Shown here piece by piece: positions 17,177 through 26,000 of a stretch of DNA of 64,000 nucleotides (position 1 is the stretch's first letter; the number at the start of each line of letters is the position of its first letter). The position numbers were made by a program, and so were the translations under genes. Source of the stretch: Bradyrhizobium sp. LTSP849 (lineage in GTDB: Bacteria; Pseudomonadota; Alphaproteobacteria; Rhizobiales; Xanthobacteraceae); NCBI RefSeq assembly GCF_000938255.1, contig NZ_JYMR01000051.1, forward strand, positions 372,001 to 436,000, in the 5' to 3' direction. Under the pieces are notes generated by a model. That model saw only the letters and a list, made by a program, of their open reading frames with translations, did no database searches and was not told where the DNA came from.

Positions 17177-18964
17177 TCAGTCCTGTGCCTCGGCCGACCA
17201 GGGGACCTTGGTCTTGACGAAATCCGACCATGCCTGCTTCAGGCGTGGCTCGACGCCGACCATCGCGTGGGCCTGCCAGCCGGCGATCGCGGCGGCCGCG
17301 GTGCTGCTGTCCGAGGACTCGGTGCCGACATCTGCGAGCAGCGAAGCCGTCGTCGCCATGTCGTTGTAGAGTCCGAGCTGTTGTTGCAGGTCGGCCAGCC
17401 CTTTGGAAAAGCGCTTGGCCGATTTTCGCTGTCCGTAAAGCGGCAACAGGAAGTCGGCGACGTAGCGCAGCTTCTTCGCGGCGAGCCGCAGCCGGTGCAG
17501 CTCTTCCGGGGTGCGCGATTTGAATCGACGGCCGCGCTTGAGCACTTTCGTATGCTGAGCCGAGAGAATGCGTTGCGCGAAGTTCATGGCGGGCACGGCC
17601 AGTTGCCCCAGATGTTCCGGAGCGACGTCGCTGCGCCAGCCGCGGGTCTCGATCCAGCCGCCAAGCCCGATCAGGAAACATGACGCGCGGCGATCGGCCA
17701 GTACCATGCGCGCCTTGTCGTAGCTGGCCGCCCGGCGCTGCTCGACGGCTTCCTCCAGCGCGTCGAAGCCCGCAATCGCGGGGCAGCCTTGTGCAACGAC
17801 GCGCAATGTCTCCTGTTGGAAGACGTCCCAGTCACGCGCGGGGGAGAGATTTTGTGCCAGCCATTTGGCTTCCGTCCGCAGCAGATCGAGCTTGCTCAAC
17901 GACACCACCGATCGCATCAGGTCCAGCGCGGATCGGAGGCGGCGCAGTGCCACACGAAGCTGGTGAATGCCCTCGGGATCGCGCCCGTCCTCGGCGGCGG
18001 GAAGCGACTGGAGCAGATGATGCAGACAGGCGCGCAGGATCGTGGCAAATGCCTCGTCAAGCGATGCGGATGGATCAAGGCGAAGCTTGCGCGGCCTTTT
18101 CGCGGCTGGCGAGGTCTCGGCTGCGAGGTCAAATCCGCGCGCGGATTTGCTGCGAATGGAAGGCCTGGCCGGTCCATGCTCCGCGAGACGTAGCGCCAGT
18201 TCATAGATCGCCGATGGGTTGCCAGCCTTGAGCTCCAGCTCGATTTCGCTGACCGGCATCGATCGATCGCCGGATTTCAGCTGACCCTGGTCGAAAGCGA
18301 TCTCGACTGTGCCGGACGGCAGGTCGACGATGCGCTGATGCCGGCGAATGTCGGTGGTGAAGACGGCTTCGAGCGGGTGTCGTTCGAGATCGGCGCGTAG
18401 CTTTTCGGGAATGAAGGGGAGCGCCAGCGCGATGTCGGGAGCAATGGAGGGCACGCTCGCCTCCCATTCGCCGCGCCGCAGCGGATCGTTGCCGAATTCG
18501 GCCTTCATCGTCTGCGTAAAACGCGCGCCGCTCTGGCGGACCCGAAAACTCAATCCGTTGCGTTGAAGCGCGCGTTTGGGCGTGTCGTAGTAGACGGCCT
18601 TGAGGTGTTTTCGCGAACCCTTGTTGCGCGCGTTAGCAACGATGACGGGCGCGTCCCTGAAATCGGCGAGGCGATCGGCATCCACGAGCAGCTTGAGCTC
18701 GATCTCGGTGGCGCGTGGCGCAGCATCGCGGGACAGAGAGGTTTCCGACGTCGTCGCCTCGCCACGCGCGTCATCGGCGAAGAGGTCGGCCTGCGAAGTT
18801 TCGTGCGATGAGAGCGTGTTGTCAGGGAACTCGGAACCAGACGCTGTGCCTGAGGTGGCGGAGTTCTTGATTTTCTTCCCGTTCTCCGGAACCAGATGGC
18901 CGTTGGCCCTCGCAAGCCGCTGCACGGGTTCGATGGCTCGCTTGATCGCGCCGGTTTCCGACAT
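17177..18964 (-). CDS. CYTH-CHAD domain protein, predicted polyphosphate-binding
   Basis: 595 residues from ATG 18964. The CYTH domain starts with EIELK at 87-91 (ExExK motif for triphosphate binding), and a CHAD domain occupies roughly 310-590 with several basic helices (EGIHQLRVALRRLRSALDL and RRFKSRTPEELHRLRLAAKKLRY). CHAD domains bind inorganic polyphosphate, and CYTH-CHAD fusions are thought to be triphosphatases acting on it. The first 85 residues are hydrophilic and disordered. A longer frame extends to 19081 but has no ribosome site and its extra sequence is not protein-like. Confidence 0.85.
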   Translation of the reverse strand: MSETGAIKRAIEPVQRLARANGHLVPENGKKIKNSATSGTASGSEFPDNTLSSHETSQADLFADDARGEATTSETSLSRDAAPRATEIELKLLVDADRLADFRDAPVIVANARNKGSRKHLKAVYYDTPKRALQRNGLSFRVRQSGARFTQTMKAEFGNDPLRRGEWEASVPSIAPDIALALPFIPEKLRADLERHPLEAVFTTDIRRHQRIVDLPSGTVEIAFDQGQLKSGDRSMPVSEIELELKAGNPSAIYELALRLAEHGPARPSIRSKSARGFDLAAETSPAAKRPRKLRLDPSASLDEAFATILRACLHHLLQSLPAAEDGRDPEGIHQLRVALRRLRSALDLMRSVVSLSKLDLLRTEAKWLAQNLSPARDWDVFQQETLRVVAQGCPAIAGFDALEEAVEQRRAASYDKARMVLADRRASCFLIGLGGWIETRGWRSDVAPEHLGQLAVPAMNFAQRILSAQHTKVLKRGRRFKSRTPEELHRLRLAAKKLRYVADFLLPLYGQRKSAKRFSKGLADLQQQLGLYNDMATTASLLADVGTESSDSSTAAAAIAGWQAHAMVGVEPRLKQAWSDFVKTKVPWSAEAQD

Positions 18965-19163
18965 ACTCAATTTATGACAGTTCGATGACAGGGCCGCGAT
19001 ATATAGCCCACTCGACTCCCGAGGAGAAGCGCAGCCGGACGCATCTCGATTGAAATTTCCCAACTGTGATCGATAGGACAATTCGGGTTACATTCGTGTC
19101 CGCAGCCGGCGCGCGAGGAATTGTCGTTTCTTTCCCGACGCTTGAATGTGTGCGGGAGAATTC

Positions 19164-19574
19164 ATGCTGTTCGATACGAAGATTGCCGTTGTTATTCGCA
19201 ACGATCTCCAAGCTTGGCAGAAGCTCAATGTCGCGTCGTTCCTGACCGGCGGCGTCGCCGCTGCCTTTCCGGAATGCATCGGCGAAGCCTATGGGGATGC
19301 CTCAGGCACGAAATATCTTGCGCTGATCGGCCAGCCGATCCTGATCTATGGCGCCGATGGTCCGGCCTTGTCGCGCGCGCTCGATCGGGCACTCGCGCGC
19401 GATGTCACGCCGGCGGTCTATACCGAGGACATGTTCAAGACCACGCATGACGCGGCCAATCGCGAGGTGGTGAAGGCGGTGGCGCGCACAGAGCTCAATC
19501 TCGTCGGGATCGCGATGCGCGCCGAGCGCAAGGTGATCGACAAGATCGTCGATGGATTGAAGTTTCATAGTTGA
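19164..19574 (+). CDS. DUF2000-family protein
   Basis: 136 residues. The family is small and cytoplasmic and adopts a Pth2-like fold; its role is unknown. The conserved parts are FDTKIAVVIRNDLQAWQKLN, FLTGGVAAAFPE, GQPILIYGAD and DMFKTTHDAANRE. ATG 19164 is chosen because GGGAGAA lies four bases ahead; an upstream GTG 19146 would add six residues. It stands alone between the divergent CYTH-CHAD gene and the convergent GFA gene. Confidence 0.7.
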   Translation: MLFDTKIAVVIRNDLQAWQKLNVASFLTGGVAAAFPECIGEAYGDASGTKYLALIGQPILIYGADGPALSRALDRALARDVTPAVYTEDMFKTTHDAANREVVKAVARTELNLVGIAMRAERKVIDKIVDGLKFHS

Positions 19575-19594
19575 ACGTAGGTGCTGTTGTTTCA

Positions 19595-19616
19595 CCTCTC
19601 TCGCAAGCGGGAGAGG
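19595..19616. terminator. Hairpin between convergent genes
   Basis: CCTCTCTCGC-AA-GCGGGAGAGG folds into ten pairs (one T-G wobble) between the stops of the DUF2000 gene and the convergent GFA gene. There is no T-run, so it is only a candidate terminator for both. Confidence 0.4.
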
Positions 19617-19627
19617 GAGCGCACCAC

Positions 19628-20041
19628 TCACATCGGCGGCATGGTCTCGAACTTCGTCAGTCCCGGATCGAGATGATCCCAGTCATGCCCGCGCGCGGCG
19701 TAAGTGACCACTTGCGGCTTGTAGCGGGTGGGCTCGTCAAGGCTGGCGGCGCGGATGGTGAAGATGCCGGGCATCGCGGCAAATGTCATGTAGACCGGCA
19801 GGCCGCACACGGCGCAGAACGCGCGCGTCTTCACATTGCCGCTGTCGCCGACCATGTCCCATCGCCTGGCCTCGCCGGTCACCGTGACGCCGTCGCGCGC
19901 GAAAGTCGCGTACGAGCCGTGGCCAGTGCCACTCTCGCGCTGGCAGTCCCGGCACTGGCAGTGATTGCTGAACAGAGGCTCACTGGCAATCGAATAGCGG
20001 ATCGCGCCGCAGGCGCAGCCGCCGGTATAGGGCTTGTCCAT
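19628..20041 (-). CDS. GFA-family (formaldehyde-activating enzyme/CENP-V-like) zinc protein
   Basis: 137 residues. Members of this family share a beta-sandwich fold with two zinc sites, and some activate formaldehyde with glutathione, but most have unknown substrates. Zinc ligands visible: C9 and C11 in GGCACGAIRY, C28, C30 and C33 in HCQCRDCQRESGTGHG, and CAVC in RAFCAVCGLPVY. It starts 12 bases after the SRPBCC gene and shares its strand, so it may be the third gene of the ArsR operon. Whether it has real Gfa activity cannot be told. Confidence 0.75.
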   Translation of the reverse strand: MDKPYTGGCACGAIRYSIASEPLFSNHCQCRDCQRESGTGHGSYATFARDGVTVTGEARRWDMVGDSGNVKTRAFCAVCGLPVYMTFAAMPGIFTIRAASLDEPTRYKPQVVTYAARGHDWDHLDPGLTKFETMPPM

Positions 20042-20053
20042 CGCGATAACTCC

Positions 20054-20518
20054 TTAACTCTCTTCGCCGCTGATTTCGTCGAGCCGCCGGACGACCTTCT
20101 TCCAGCCACCGCTCATGACCGTGTAGGCACTCTCGTTCCTGGGCAGCACGAAGCCCGCATGAACCAATTGAATCCGCGTGCCGGCTTCGATCGGGGTGAG
20201 GGACCACGTCACTGTCGTGTCGAGCGGGGCGCCGTAGCCGGTGTTGCGTTCATCGCCGCCCTTCCAGGCGTAGACGAGGCGCCTGAAAGCCACGACCTCC
20301 AGGACGCGGCAATGGATGACACCGTCCCAGTTGCCGCCTGGCGTGGTCTGGAACGTGAAAGTGTTGCCGACGACGGCTTCGAAGCCGGTTGGCTTCATCA
20401 GCCAGCGCGCGATCAGCTGGGCGCTGGTCAGCGTCTTCCAGATCGTCTCGGGCGCGTGAGGGAAGACCTCGTCCAACACGATGTCTTTGGTCTCGGCTTT
20501 CAGCTCGGCTGCACTCAC
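20054..20518 (-). CDS. SRPBCC (AHSA1-like) domain protein
   Basis: 154 residues. The fold is a START-like ligand-binding domain of the Aha1 C-terminal type: IVLDEVFPHAPETIWKTLTSAQLIARWLMKPTGFE, then GGNWDGVIHCRVLEVVAFRRLVYAW and TTVTWSLTPIEAGTRIQLVHAG. Proteins of this kind pair very often with an ArsR regulator in one operon, as here, where the first bases overlap the regulator's stop. Their ligands are mostly unknown. It may sense or bind a small hydrophobic compound. Confidence 0.8.
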   Translation of the reverse strand: MSAAELKAETKDIVLDEVFPHAPETIWKTLTSAQLIARWLMKPTGFEAVVGNTFTFQTTPGGNWDGVIHCRVLEVVAFRRLVYAWKGGDERNTGYGAPLDTTVTWSLTPIEAGTRIQLVHAGFVLPRNESAYTVMSGGWKKVVRRLDEISGEES

Positions 20519-20850
20519 GGGTCGATCTCCTTCAAGAGGTCACGCAGGTTCTGGAAGCGCTCGCGCCAGAAGACGCCGTAATGATCCATCCAGGTCACCA
20601 GCGGCTCGAGTCCTTCAGGCGCGGCGCGGTAATAGACGTTACGGCCCTCGGCACGCTCGGCGACGAGGCCGGCCTGCTTCAACGATTTCAGGTGCTGCGA
20701 GATGGCTCCTTGAGTCACCCCGCTGCCGCGCGTCAGCTCCGCAACGCTGATCTCCTTGCTCTCGAACACGCGCTCGAACACGGCACGGCGGGTCGGATCG
20801 GCGAGGGCGCGCATCACGGCGGTGACGGGATTTGGGGCTGCTTCGATCAT
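20515..20850 (-). CDS. ArsR-family transcriptional regulator
   Basis: 111 residues from ATG 20850 (an upstream TTG would add three). The winged helix-turn-helix is clear: VMRALADPTRRAVFERV, the recognition helix region GVTQGAISQHLKSLKQAGLVAERAEGRNVYYR. No ArsR metal-binding Cys motif is present, so it is of the non-metal type that pairs with SRPBCC proteins. It overlaps the following gene by four bases. Two palindromes lie just upstream and probably mediate autoregulation. Confidence 0.85.
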   Translation of the reverse strand: MIEAAPNPVTAVMRALADPTRRAVFERVFESKEISVAELTRGSGVTQGAISQHLKSLKQAGLVAERAEGRNVYYRAAPEGLEPLVTWMDHYGVFWRERFQNLRDLLKEIDP

Positions 20851-20858
20851 ACCGATCA

Positions 20859-20880
20859 ATTAGTAAATACTAATGCATTA
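20859..20880. promoter_or_regulatory. Candidate ArsR operator
   Basis: ATTAGTA-AA-TACTAAT (20859-20874) is a perfect inverted repeat, followed by the self-complementary TAATGCATTA (20871-20880), which overlaps it. It starts nine bases before the ArsR start in an AT-rich island. The location matches an autoregulatory operator for the adjacent ArsR gene. It is inferred, not shown. Confidence 0.6.
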
Positions 20881-20925
20881 GTCAACGCTAATTATTTATC
20901 GTGGTGCGTGGGGTTCGATCCTCAA

Positions 20926-20954
20926 TTGACTATGACTGACTAGTCAGTCATAAA
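20926..20954 (+). promoter_or_regulatory. Promoter and 22-base palindromic operator of the TetR gene
   Basis: A perfect palindrome spans 20931-20952: the left half TATGACTGACT at 20931-20941 is mirrored by AGTCAGTCATA at 20942-20952. TTGACT at 20926-20931 and CATAAA at 20949-20954 form a sigma70-like pair with a 17-base spacer, and the palindrome occupies that spacer. The predicted start of transcription falls at about 20961, the A of the TetR ATG. Binding by the adjacent TetR is inferred. Confidence 0.7.
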
Positions 20955-20960
20955 TTTGGG

Positions 20961-21644
20961 ATGGCAAAGAAACCCACCAAAACCGCCGCATCCCAAGCAA
21001 GGAGCCACGCGCCCGAAGCTGGCGAAGAGGCCGCGCCTGCGTCCAACCGCACCACGCGCGCGGCGGAGCGGCGAGCAGCGATCGTGGAGGCTGCGATGGA
21101 GGAATTCATCTCCCGCGGCTTTGCCGCGACGCGGCTCGACGACATCGCCAAGCGTGCAGGTGTCGCCAAGGGCACGATCTACCTGCACTTCAAGGATAAG
21201 GAGTCGATGTTCGAGGAGCTGGTGCGCACCGTGATCGTGCCGGTGGTGGCGCGGCTCAATGCATTGCCGCCGCTCACGGGCTCGGTGCGCGATCTGATCG
21301 AAGCCTTTGCGACCAACTTCCTGAAAGAGGTGATCGGCACCAGGCGCGGCGATCTGGTGCGCCTGATCGTGGCGGAGGGGCCGCGCTTTCCGTCCGTCGC
21401 CGACTTCTACTATCGCGAGGTCGTCTCGCGCGGGATGGCCGGCATGCGCGCGCTGATCGAGCTCGGCATTGCCCGCGGTGAAATCCGCGAGAAGAACCTC
21501 GCGCGCTATCCGCAGATCCTGATCGCGCCGGCGATGATCGCGGTGATCTGGCAGAGCCTGTTTGCGCGGCACGCGCCGCTCGACGCTCAGGACATGCTGC
21601 GCGTCCATCTCGATTTGATTTTTGGCGAACGGAGGACGACATGA
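20961..21644 (+). CDS. TetR-family transcriptional regulator
   Basis: 227 residues. The DNA-binding domain follows a basic disordered head of about 35 residues (AKKPTKTAASQARSH) and reads RRAAIVEAAMEEFISRGFAATRLDDIAKRAGVAKGTIYLHFKDKESMFEEL, a textbook TetR helix-turn-helix. The C-terminal domain (TetR_C type) is hydrophobic and should bind an inducer. No Shine-Dalgarno is in place; only GGG touches the ATG, so the mRNA may be leaderless. It is immediately upstream of, and overlaps, the efflux operon it presumably controls. Confidence 0.88.
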   Translation: MAKKPTKTAASQARSHAPEAGEEAAPASNRTTRAAERRAAIVEAAMEEFISRGFAATRLDDIAKRAGVAKGTIYLHFKDKESMFEELVRTVIVPVVARLNALPPLTGSVRDLIEAFATNFLKEVIGTRRGDLVRLIVAEGPRFPSVADFYYREVVSRGMAGMRALIELGIARGEIREKNLARYPQILIAPAMIAVIWQSLFARHAPLDAQDMLRVHLDLIFGERRTT

Positions 21645-22429
21645 GGTCGTCGCACGCATTTTTTTCATTCGCATTGGCCGTCATGCTCGCGACCGGGCTT
21701 GCCGGCTGCAACGAGAAGCGCGATCCCGGCTTCCAGGGCTGGGTCGAGGCCGACATGATCTTCGTCAGCCCCGACGAAGCAGGCCGGGTCACGAAGCTCG
21801 ACATCCGCGAGGGCGACGCCGTGAAGGTCGGTGATGCTCTTTATGACGTCGACGACGATCTCCAGCTCGCCGATCTCAATCAGACCAAGGCGACGCTGGC
21901 CAATGCGCAACAGGTCTTTGACCGAGCGGATTCCTTACGGAAGACCGGTTCCGGTACGCAGGCGACGCTCGATTCCGCGGTCTCGGATTTGCGGGTCGCA
22001 CAAGCTCGCGTGGTGACCTCGCAGACGCGTCTGGCGCGGCGCAAGGGTTTTGCCCCGGTCGCTGGCACCGTCCAGCAGATCTATTTCCGCGAGGGCGAGA
22101 TGGTGGCGGCGCAGCGGCCGGTGCTCTCGATCATGCCGCCCGGCAACATGAAGCTGCGCTTCTTCGTGCCGGAGACGGAGTTGCCGAAACTTGCGATCGG
22201 CGACGAGGTGCGGATCGCTTGCGACAATTGCGCCGCCGATCTCACCGCAAAGATCTATTTCATCGCGACCAATGCCGAATATACCCCGCCGGTGATCTAC
22301 AGCCTCGATGAGCGCAACAAGCTCGTCTATCTGATCCAGGCGCGGCCGTCGCGGCCGGATACTTTGCGCGTCGGCCAGCCCATCAGCGTCTATCTCAATC
22401 CCAAAACTCCGGTGGCGGACGAGCGATGA
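21641..22429 (+). CDS. Membrane-fusion lipoprotein (HlyD/YbhG family)
   Basis: 262 residues. Lipoprotein signal peptide with lipobox LAGC, acylated Cys at 23, then a periplasmic adaptor: the first strand is GWVEADMIFVSPDEAGRVTKLDIREGDAVKVGDALYDVDDD (biotinyl-lipoyl half), a helical hairpin (KATLANAQQVFDRADSLRK to VSDLRVAQARVVTSQTRL) at 85-130, and the second half GTVQQIYFREGEMVAAQRPVLSIMPPG. It couples the ABC exporter to an outer-membrane channel. The start overlaps the TetR gene by four bases, so the regulator and efflux genes are coupled. Confidence 0.87.
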   Translation: MRSSHAFFSFALAVMLATGLAGCNEKRDPGFQGWVEADMIFVSPDEAGRVTKLDIREGDAVKVGDALYDVDDDLQLADLNQTKATLANAQQVFDRADSLRKTGSGTQATLDSAVSDLRVAQARVVTSQTRLARRKGFAPVAGTVQQIYFREGEMVAAQRPVLSIMPPGNMKLRFFVPETELPKLAIGDEVRIACDNCAADLTAKIYFIATNAEYTPPVIYSLDERNKLVYLIQARPSRPDTLRVGQPISVYLNPKTPVADER

Positions 22430-23358
22430 GCGGCGGCAATGGCATCGCGATCGACGTCAAGGGCCTGAGTAAATCGTTCGGCGGCCGCGAGGTCGTGCAC
22501 GATCTGTCGATGCAGGTGAAGCGCGGCTCGATCTATGGCTTCCTCGGGCCGAATGGCTCGGGCAAGACCACCACCATCCGCATCCTCTGCGGCCTGCTCA
22601 CGCCCGACAGCGGCGAGGGCACCTGCCTCGGCTACGACATCCTGCGCGATGCCGAAAAGATCAAGCGCCAGGTCGGCTACATGACCCAGCGCTTCAGCCT
22701 GTACCAGGATCTGTCGGTCCGCGAGAACCTCGAATTCGTCGCGCGGCTCTACGGCTTGCGCGACGCGCGCGGCGCCGCGCGTGACATGATCAAGCGGATC
22801 GGGCTTTCGGGCCGCGAGGAGCAGCTTGCGGGCGAGCTGTCCGGCGGCTGGAAGCAGCGGCTGGCGCTGGGAGCCTGCACGCTGCCCAATCCGCAATTGC
22901 TGCTGCTCGACGAGCCGACCGCTGGCGTCGATCCCAAGGCGCGGCGCGATTTCTGGAACGAGATCCACGCGCTCGCGGCCGACGGTCTCACCGTGCTGGT
23001 GTCCACCCACTACATGGACGAGGCCGAGCGCTGTCACGAGATTGCGTACATTGCCTATGGCCATCTCTTGGCGCACGGCACCGTCGACGAGGTGATCGCG
23101 AAATCCGCGCTCACCACCTACACGGTGACGGGCGAGGACCTGAACAGCCTGACGGCGCAGCTCACCGGCAAGCCCGGAATCGACATGGTGGCGCCGTTCG
23201 GCACCTCGCTGCACGTCTCGGGGCGCGACGTTGCCGCATTGGAGTCGAGCATTGCGCCATGGCGCGAGAAAGCTAGCCTGCATTGGCAGAAGTCGGCGCC
23301 TTCGCTGGAAGACGTCTTCATCGAGCTGATGGGTCGCTCCAAGGACAATTTCCAATGA
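22426..23358 (+). CDS. ABC exporter ATP-binding protein
   Basis: 310 residues. A DRA/YbhF-type ATPase: Walker A GPNGSGKTT, Q-loop TQRFSLYQDL, signature LSGGWKQR and Walker B LLLLDEPTAGVDPKARR. The C-terminal 90 residues (TYTVTGEDLNSL to ELMGRSKDNFQ) are an accessory domain. It overlaps the adaptor gene by four bases upstream and the permease gene by four bases downstream (ATGA at both ends). It powers export of an unknown toxic compound or macrolide-like substrate. Confidence 0.9.
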   Translation: MSGGNGIAIDVKGLSKSFGGREVVHDLSMQVKRGSIYGFLGPNGSGKTTTIRILCGLLTPDSGEGTCLGYDILRDAEKIKRQVGYMTQRFSLYQDLSVRENLEFVARLYGLRDARGAARDMIKRIGLSGREEQLAGELSGGWKQRLALGACTLPNPQLLLLDEPTAGVDPKARRDFWNEIHALAADGLTVLVSTHYMDEAERCHEIAYIAYGHLLAHGTVDEVIAKSALTTYTVTGEDLNSLTAQLTGKPGIDMVAPFGTSLHVSGRDVAALESSIAPWREKASLHWQKSAPSLEDVFIELMGRSKDNFQ

Positions 23359-24518
23359 GCGCCGTCGATCGTCCCGCGCCAGCACACGAAATCCGCGAGC
23401 GCTTCGGCTTCTGGTGGCGCTCCTATGCAATGCTGATCAAGGAGTTCATCCAGCTCAAGCGCGATCGCGTCTCGTTCGCGATGATCGTGATGCTGCCGGT
23501 GATGCAGCTCCTGCTGTTCGGCTACGCCATCAACACCACGCCGCACAATCTGCCGAGCGCCGTGCTGCTCCAGGAGGATTCCGATCTCGCTCGCTCGATT
23601 CTGAAGGCGCTGGAGAACACCGCCTATTTTCGCTTCATCTACGAGGTGCACGACGTCGACGATTTCGACAACCTCCTCAAATCCGGCAAGGTGCTGTTCG
23701 GCGTCGAGATCCCGCGCGGCTTCGAACGCGCGGTGCGGCGCGGCGACAAGCCCGCGCTGCTGGTCGCGGCCGATGCCACCGATCCGGTGGCGGCGAGCGC
23801 CGCGCTCGGCTCGCTCGGCATGGTCGTGCAGACCGCGCTCCAGCACGATCTCTATATCGGCGATCCCCCGGCGATGCCGTTCGAGATTCGCGCGCATGCC
23901 CGCTACAATCCGGCGGCGGTCTCGAGCCTCAACATCGTGCCGGGCCTGGTCGGTACCATTCTCACCATGACCATGCTGATCTTCACTGCGCTCTCGGTCA
24001 CGCGCGAAGTCGAGCGCGGCACCATGGAGAGCCTGCTGTCAATGCCGATCAAGCCGGTCGAGGTGATGTTCGGCAAGATCATCCCTTACGTGCTGGTCGG
24101 CTTCGTCCAGGCCTTCCTGATCATCAGCATCGGCGTGTTCCTGTTCGGTGTGCCCGTGCTCGGCAATCTGTTCCTCTTGGCGCTGCTCTCGACGCTGTTC
24201 ATCACCGCCAATCTGGCGATCGGTTACACCATCTCGACGGTGGTGCAGAACCAGCTCCAGGCTATGCAGATGTCGATGATGTTCTTCCTGCCGAGCATCC
24301 TGCTGTCCGGCTTCATGTTTCCGTTCGCGGGCATGCCGGCCTGGGCGCAATATGTCGGCGAAGGCCTGCCGCTGACGCACTACATCCGCATCGTCCGCGC
24401 CATCATGCTGAAGGGCGCCACCATGCAGAATCTGCGCTTCGACACGCTGGCGCTGGCGGCCCTGATGCTGATCGCCATGACCATCGCCGTGACGCGCTTC
24501 CGCCGCACGCTGGATTGA
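23355..24518 (+). CDS. ABC exporter permease (ABC-2 type)
   Basis: 387 residues from ATG 23355. An N-terminal helix (MLIKEFIQLKRDRVSFAMIVMLPVMQLLLFGYAI) is followed by a large periplasmic domain (about 55-185), then five C-terminal membrane segments with the ABC-2 motif EVERGTMESLLSMPIKPVEVMFGKIIPYVLVGF. The arrangement is that of YbhR/YbhS-type permeases. An in-frame upstream extension is only the ATPase gene in another frame. It completes the TetR-adaptor-ATPase-permease operon. Confidence 0.9.
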   Translation: MSAVDRPAPAHEIRERFGFWWRSYAMLIKEFIQLKRDRVSFAMIVMLPVMQLLLFGYAINTTPHNLPSAVLLQEDSDLARSILKALENTAYFRFIYEVHDVDDFDNLLKSGKVLFGVEIPRGFERAVRRGDKPALLVAADATDPVAASAALGSLGMVVQTALQHDLYIGDPPAMPFEIRAHARYNPAAVSSLNIVPGLVGTILTMTMLIFTALSVTREVERGTMESLLSMPIKPVEVMFGKIIPYVLVGFVQAFLIISIGVFLFGVPVLGNLFLLALLSTLFITANLAIGYTISTVVQNQLQAMQMSMMFFLPSILLSGFMFPFAGMPAWAQYVGEGLPLTHYIRIVRAIMLKGATMQNLRFDTLALAALMLIAMTIAVTRFRRTLD

Positions 24519-24548
24519 GGCAGACTGCCCCGGAATCGAGGGGGTGGA

Positions 24549-25856
24549 ATGGTCGGTTTTGCAAGCGGGAAGACCGGCGGGCGCGCCGTTCTGTCGGAGG
24601 AGTTCGAGCGCGAGCTGACGCGGGAAGTGCTGCGCACCGAGCTGTTGCGGGTGAGGGCGCTGATCACGACCGGCTGCGTCATAATCTTGTTCCTCACCGC
24701 AACCTACCTGATCGATCCGACCATCGTGAACCGGGTCTGGCATGGGACGGAAGGGCTCGTCCGCGAATACGCCATCTTGGCGAGCTTCATCCTCTTCGAG
24801 GTTTGGGTCCACAGCCAGATCAGGCGAAACCTCAAGCTCGATCGCGATCTGCCGGTGATCAGGCGCTATATCGGCGCCCTCATCGAAACGTCGCTGCCGA
24901 CGATCATCCTGATCCTCCAGATTCGCAGCATGGGTGCGAGCCAGGCGCTGGGCTTCGTGCTGCCAATGGTCTATTTCATCTTCGTCATTCTCTCGACCCT
25001 CCGGCTGGATTTCTGGTTGTCCACCTTCACGGGACTTGTGGCCGCAACCGAACTCCTGGTCGTCGCGCTGTACTACAATTCGGTGAGCGACGCCGGCGAA
25101 CCCCTGATCTACTTTCACGCCGTACGCAGCACCATCATCCTGATCTGCGGCGTGCTCGCAGGCTCCGTCGGCGCGCAGTTGCGGCGACAATTTGCCGCGA
25201 GCATTGCAGCCGCCACCGCGCGCGACCGGGTGACGAACCTGTTCGGCCAACACGTCTCGCCGCAGGTGGTCGAGCGGTTGATGGCGGAGGGGACGAGTGC
25301 TGCCGGAGACCTCCGCCGTGTCGCCGTGATGTTCGTCGATTTCCGCGGCTTCACCGCCGGCGCGCAGTCGCGCACACCTCAGGAGGTCGTCGACCGGCTC
25401 GACGGCGCCTTTGCCGTGCTGGTCGACATTCTCGACCGCCAGGGTGGCATCGTGAACAAGTTTCTCGGTGACGGTTTTCTTGCGCTGTTTGGTGCGCCGC
25501 TGGAGGCCTCCGACGCCGCGCATCGCGCGGTCGCCGCCGGTCGCGAGATGCTGACCGCGATGGACCGCATCAATGCGCAGACGAGCTGGCCGCTACGCAT
25601 CGGCATCGGCATCCATTTCGGCGAGGTCGTCGCCGGCAATATCGGCTCGCCCCGGCGCAAGGAATACACCGTGATCGGCGACACCGTGAATTTTGCCTCG
25701 CGGCTGGAAGCGCTGAACAAGGAATTCGGCTCGCAGTTCTTGATCTCCGCTTCCGTCCGCGAGGCGCTGGGCGACGACGGCGGCGATGCCGTGGCGCTCG
25801 GCGAGGTCACGGTGCGCGGCTATGAGCAGCCGATGGCGGTGTTTCAGTTGGGGTAA
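24549..25856 (+). CDS. Membrane-bound class III adenylate/guanylate cyclase
   Basis: 435 residues. About six hydrophobic segments fill residues 38-210 (such as LITTGCVIILFLTATYLI and LPTIILILQI), then a class III cyclase homology domain from about 255. Metal and catalytic motifs are seen: VAVMFVDFRGFTAG (Asp 264), NKFLGDGFLALFG (Lys 304, Asp 308) and GIGIHFGEVVAGNIG with RKEYTVIGDTVNFASRLE. A linker helix (RDRVTNLFGQHVSPQVVERLM) precedes the catalytic domain. Product cAMP or cGMP cannot be decided. It follows the exporter operon by 30 bases and may or may not be co-transcribed. Confidence 0.87.
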   Translation: MVGFASGKTGGRAVLSEEFERELTREVLRTELLRVRALITTGCVIILFLTATYLIDPTIVNRVWHGTEGLVREYAILASFILFEVWVHSQIRRNLKLDRDLPVIRRYIGALIETSLPTIILILQIRSMGASQALGFVLPMVYFIFVILSTLRLDFWLSTFTGLVAATELLVVALYYNSVSDAGEPLIYFHAVRSTIILICGVLAGSVGAQLRRQFAASIAAATARDRVTNLFGQHVSPQVVERLMAEGTSAAGDLRRVAVMFVDFRGFTAGAQSRTPQEVVDRLDGAFAVLVDILDRQGGIVNKFLGDGFLALFGAPLEASDAAHRAVAAGREMLTAMDRINAQTSWPLRIGIGIHFGEVVAGNIGSPRRKEYTVIGDTVNFASRLEALNKEFGSQFLISASVREALGDDGGDAVALGEVTVRGYEQPMAVFQLG

Positions 25857-26000
25857 CGCACCTTCAAATGCGAGTCGCGCTTCGTTGATGTAGGTCGCGC
25901 TTCGGTGAAGGCGCGTGATGAAATATCTCTGCTAGCTTTCGGGTCTCGCACTGTGGAAGCCGAAAAATCTCGGCTTGCCTTTGTCACCCGGAGAAAGCCA

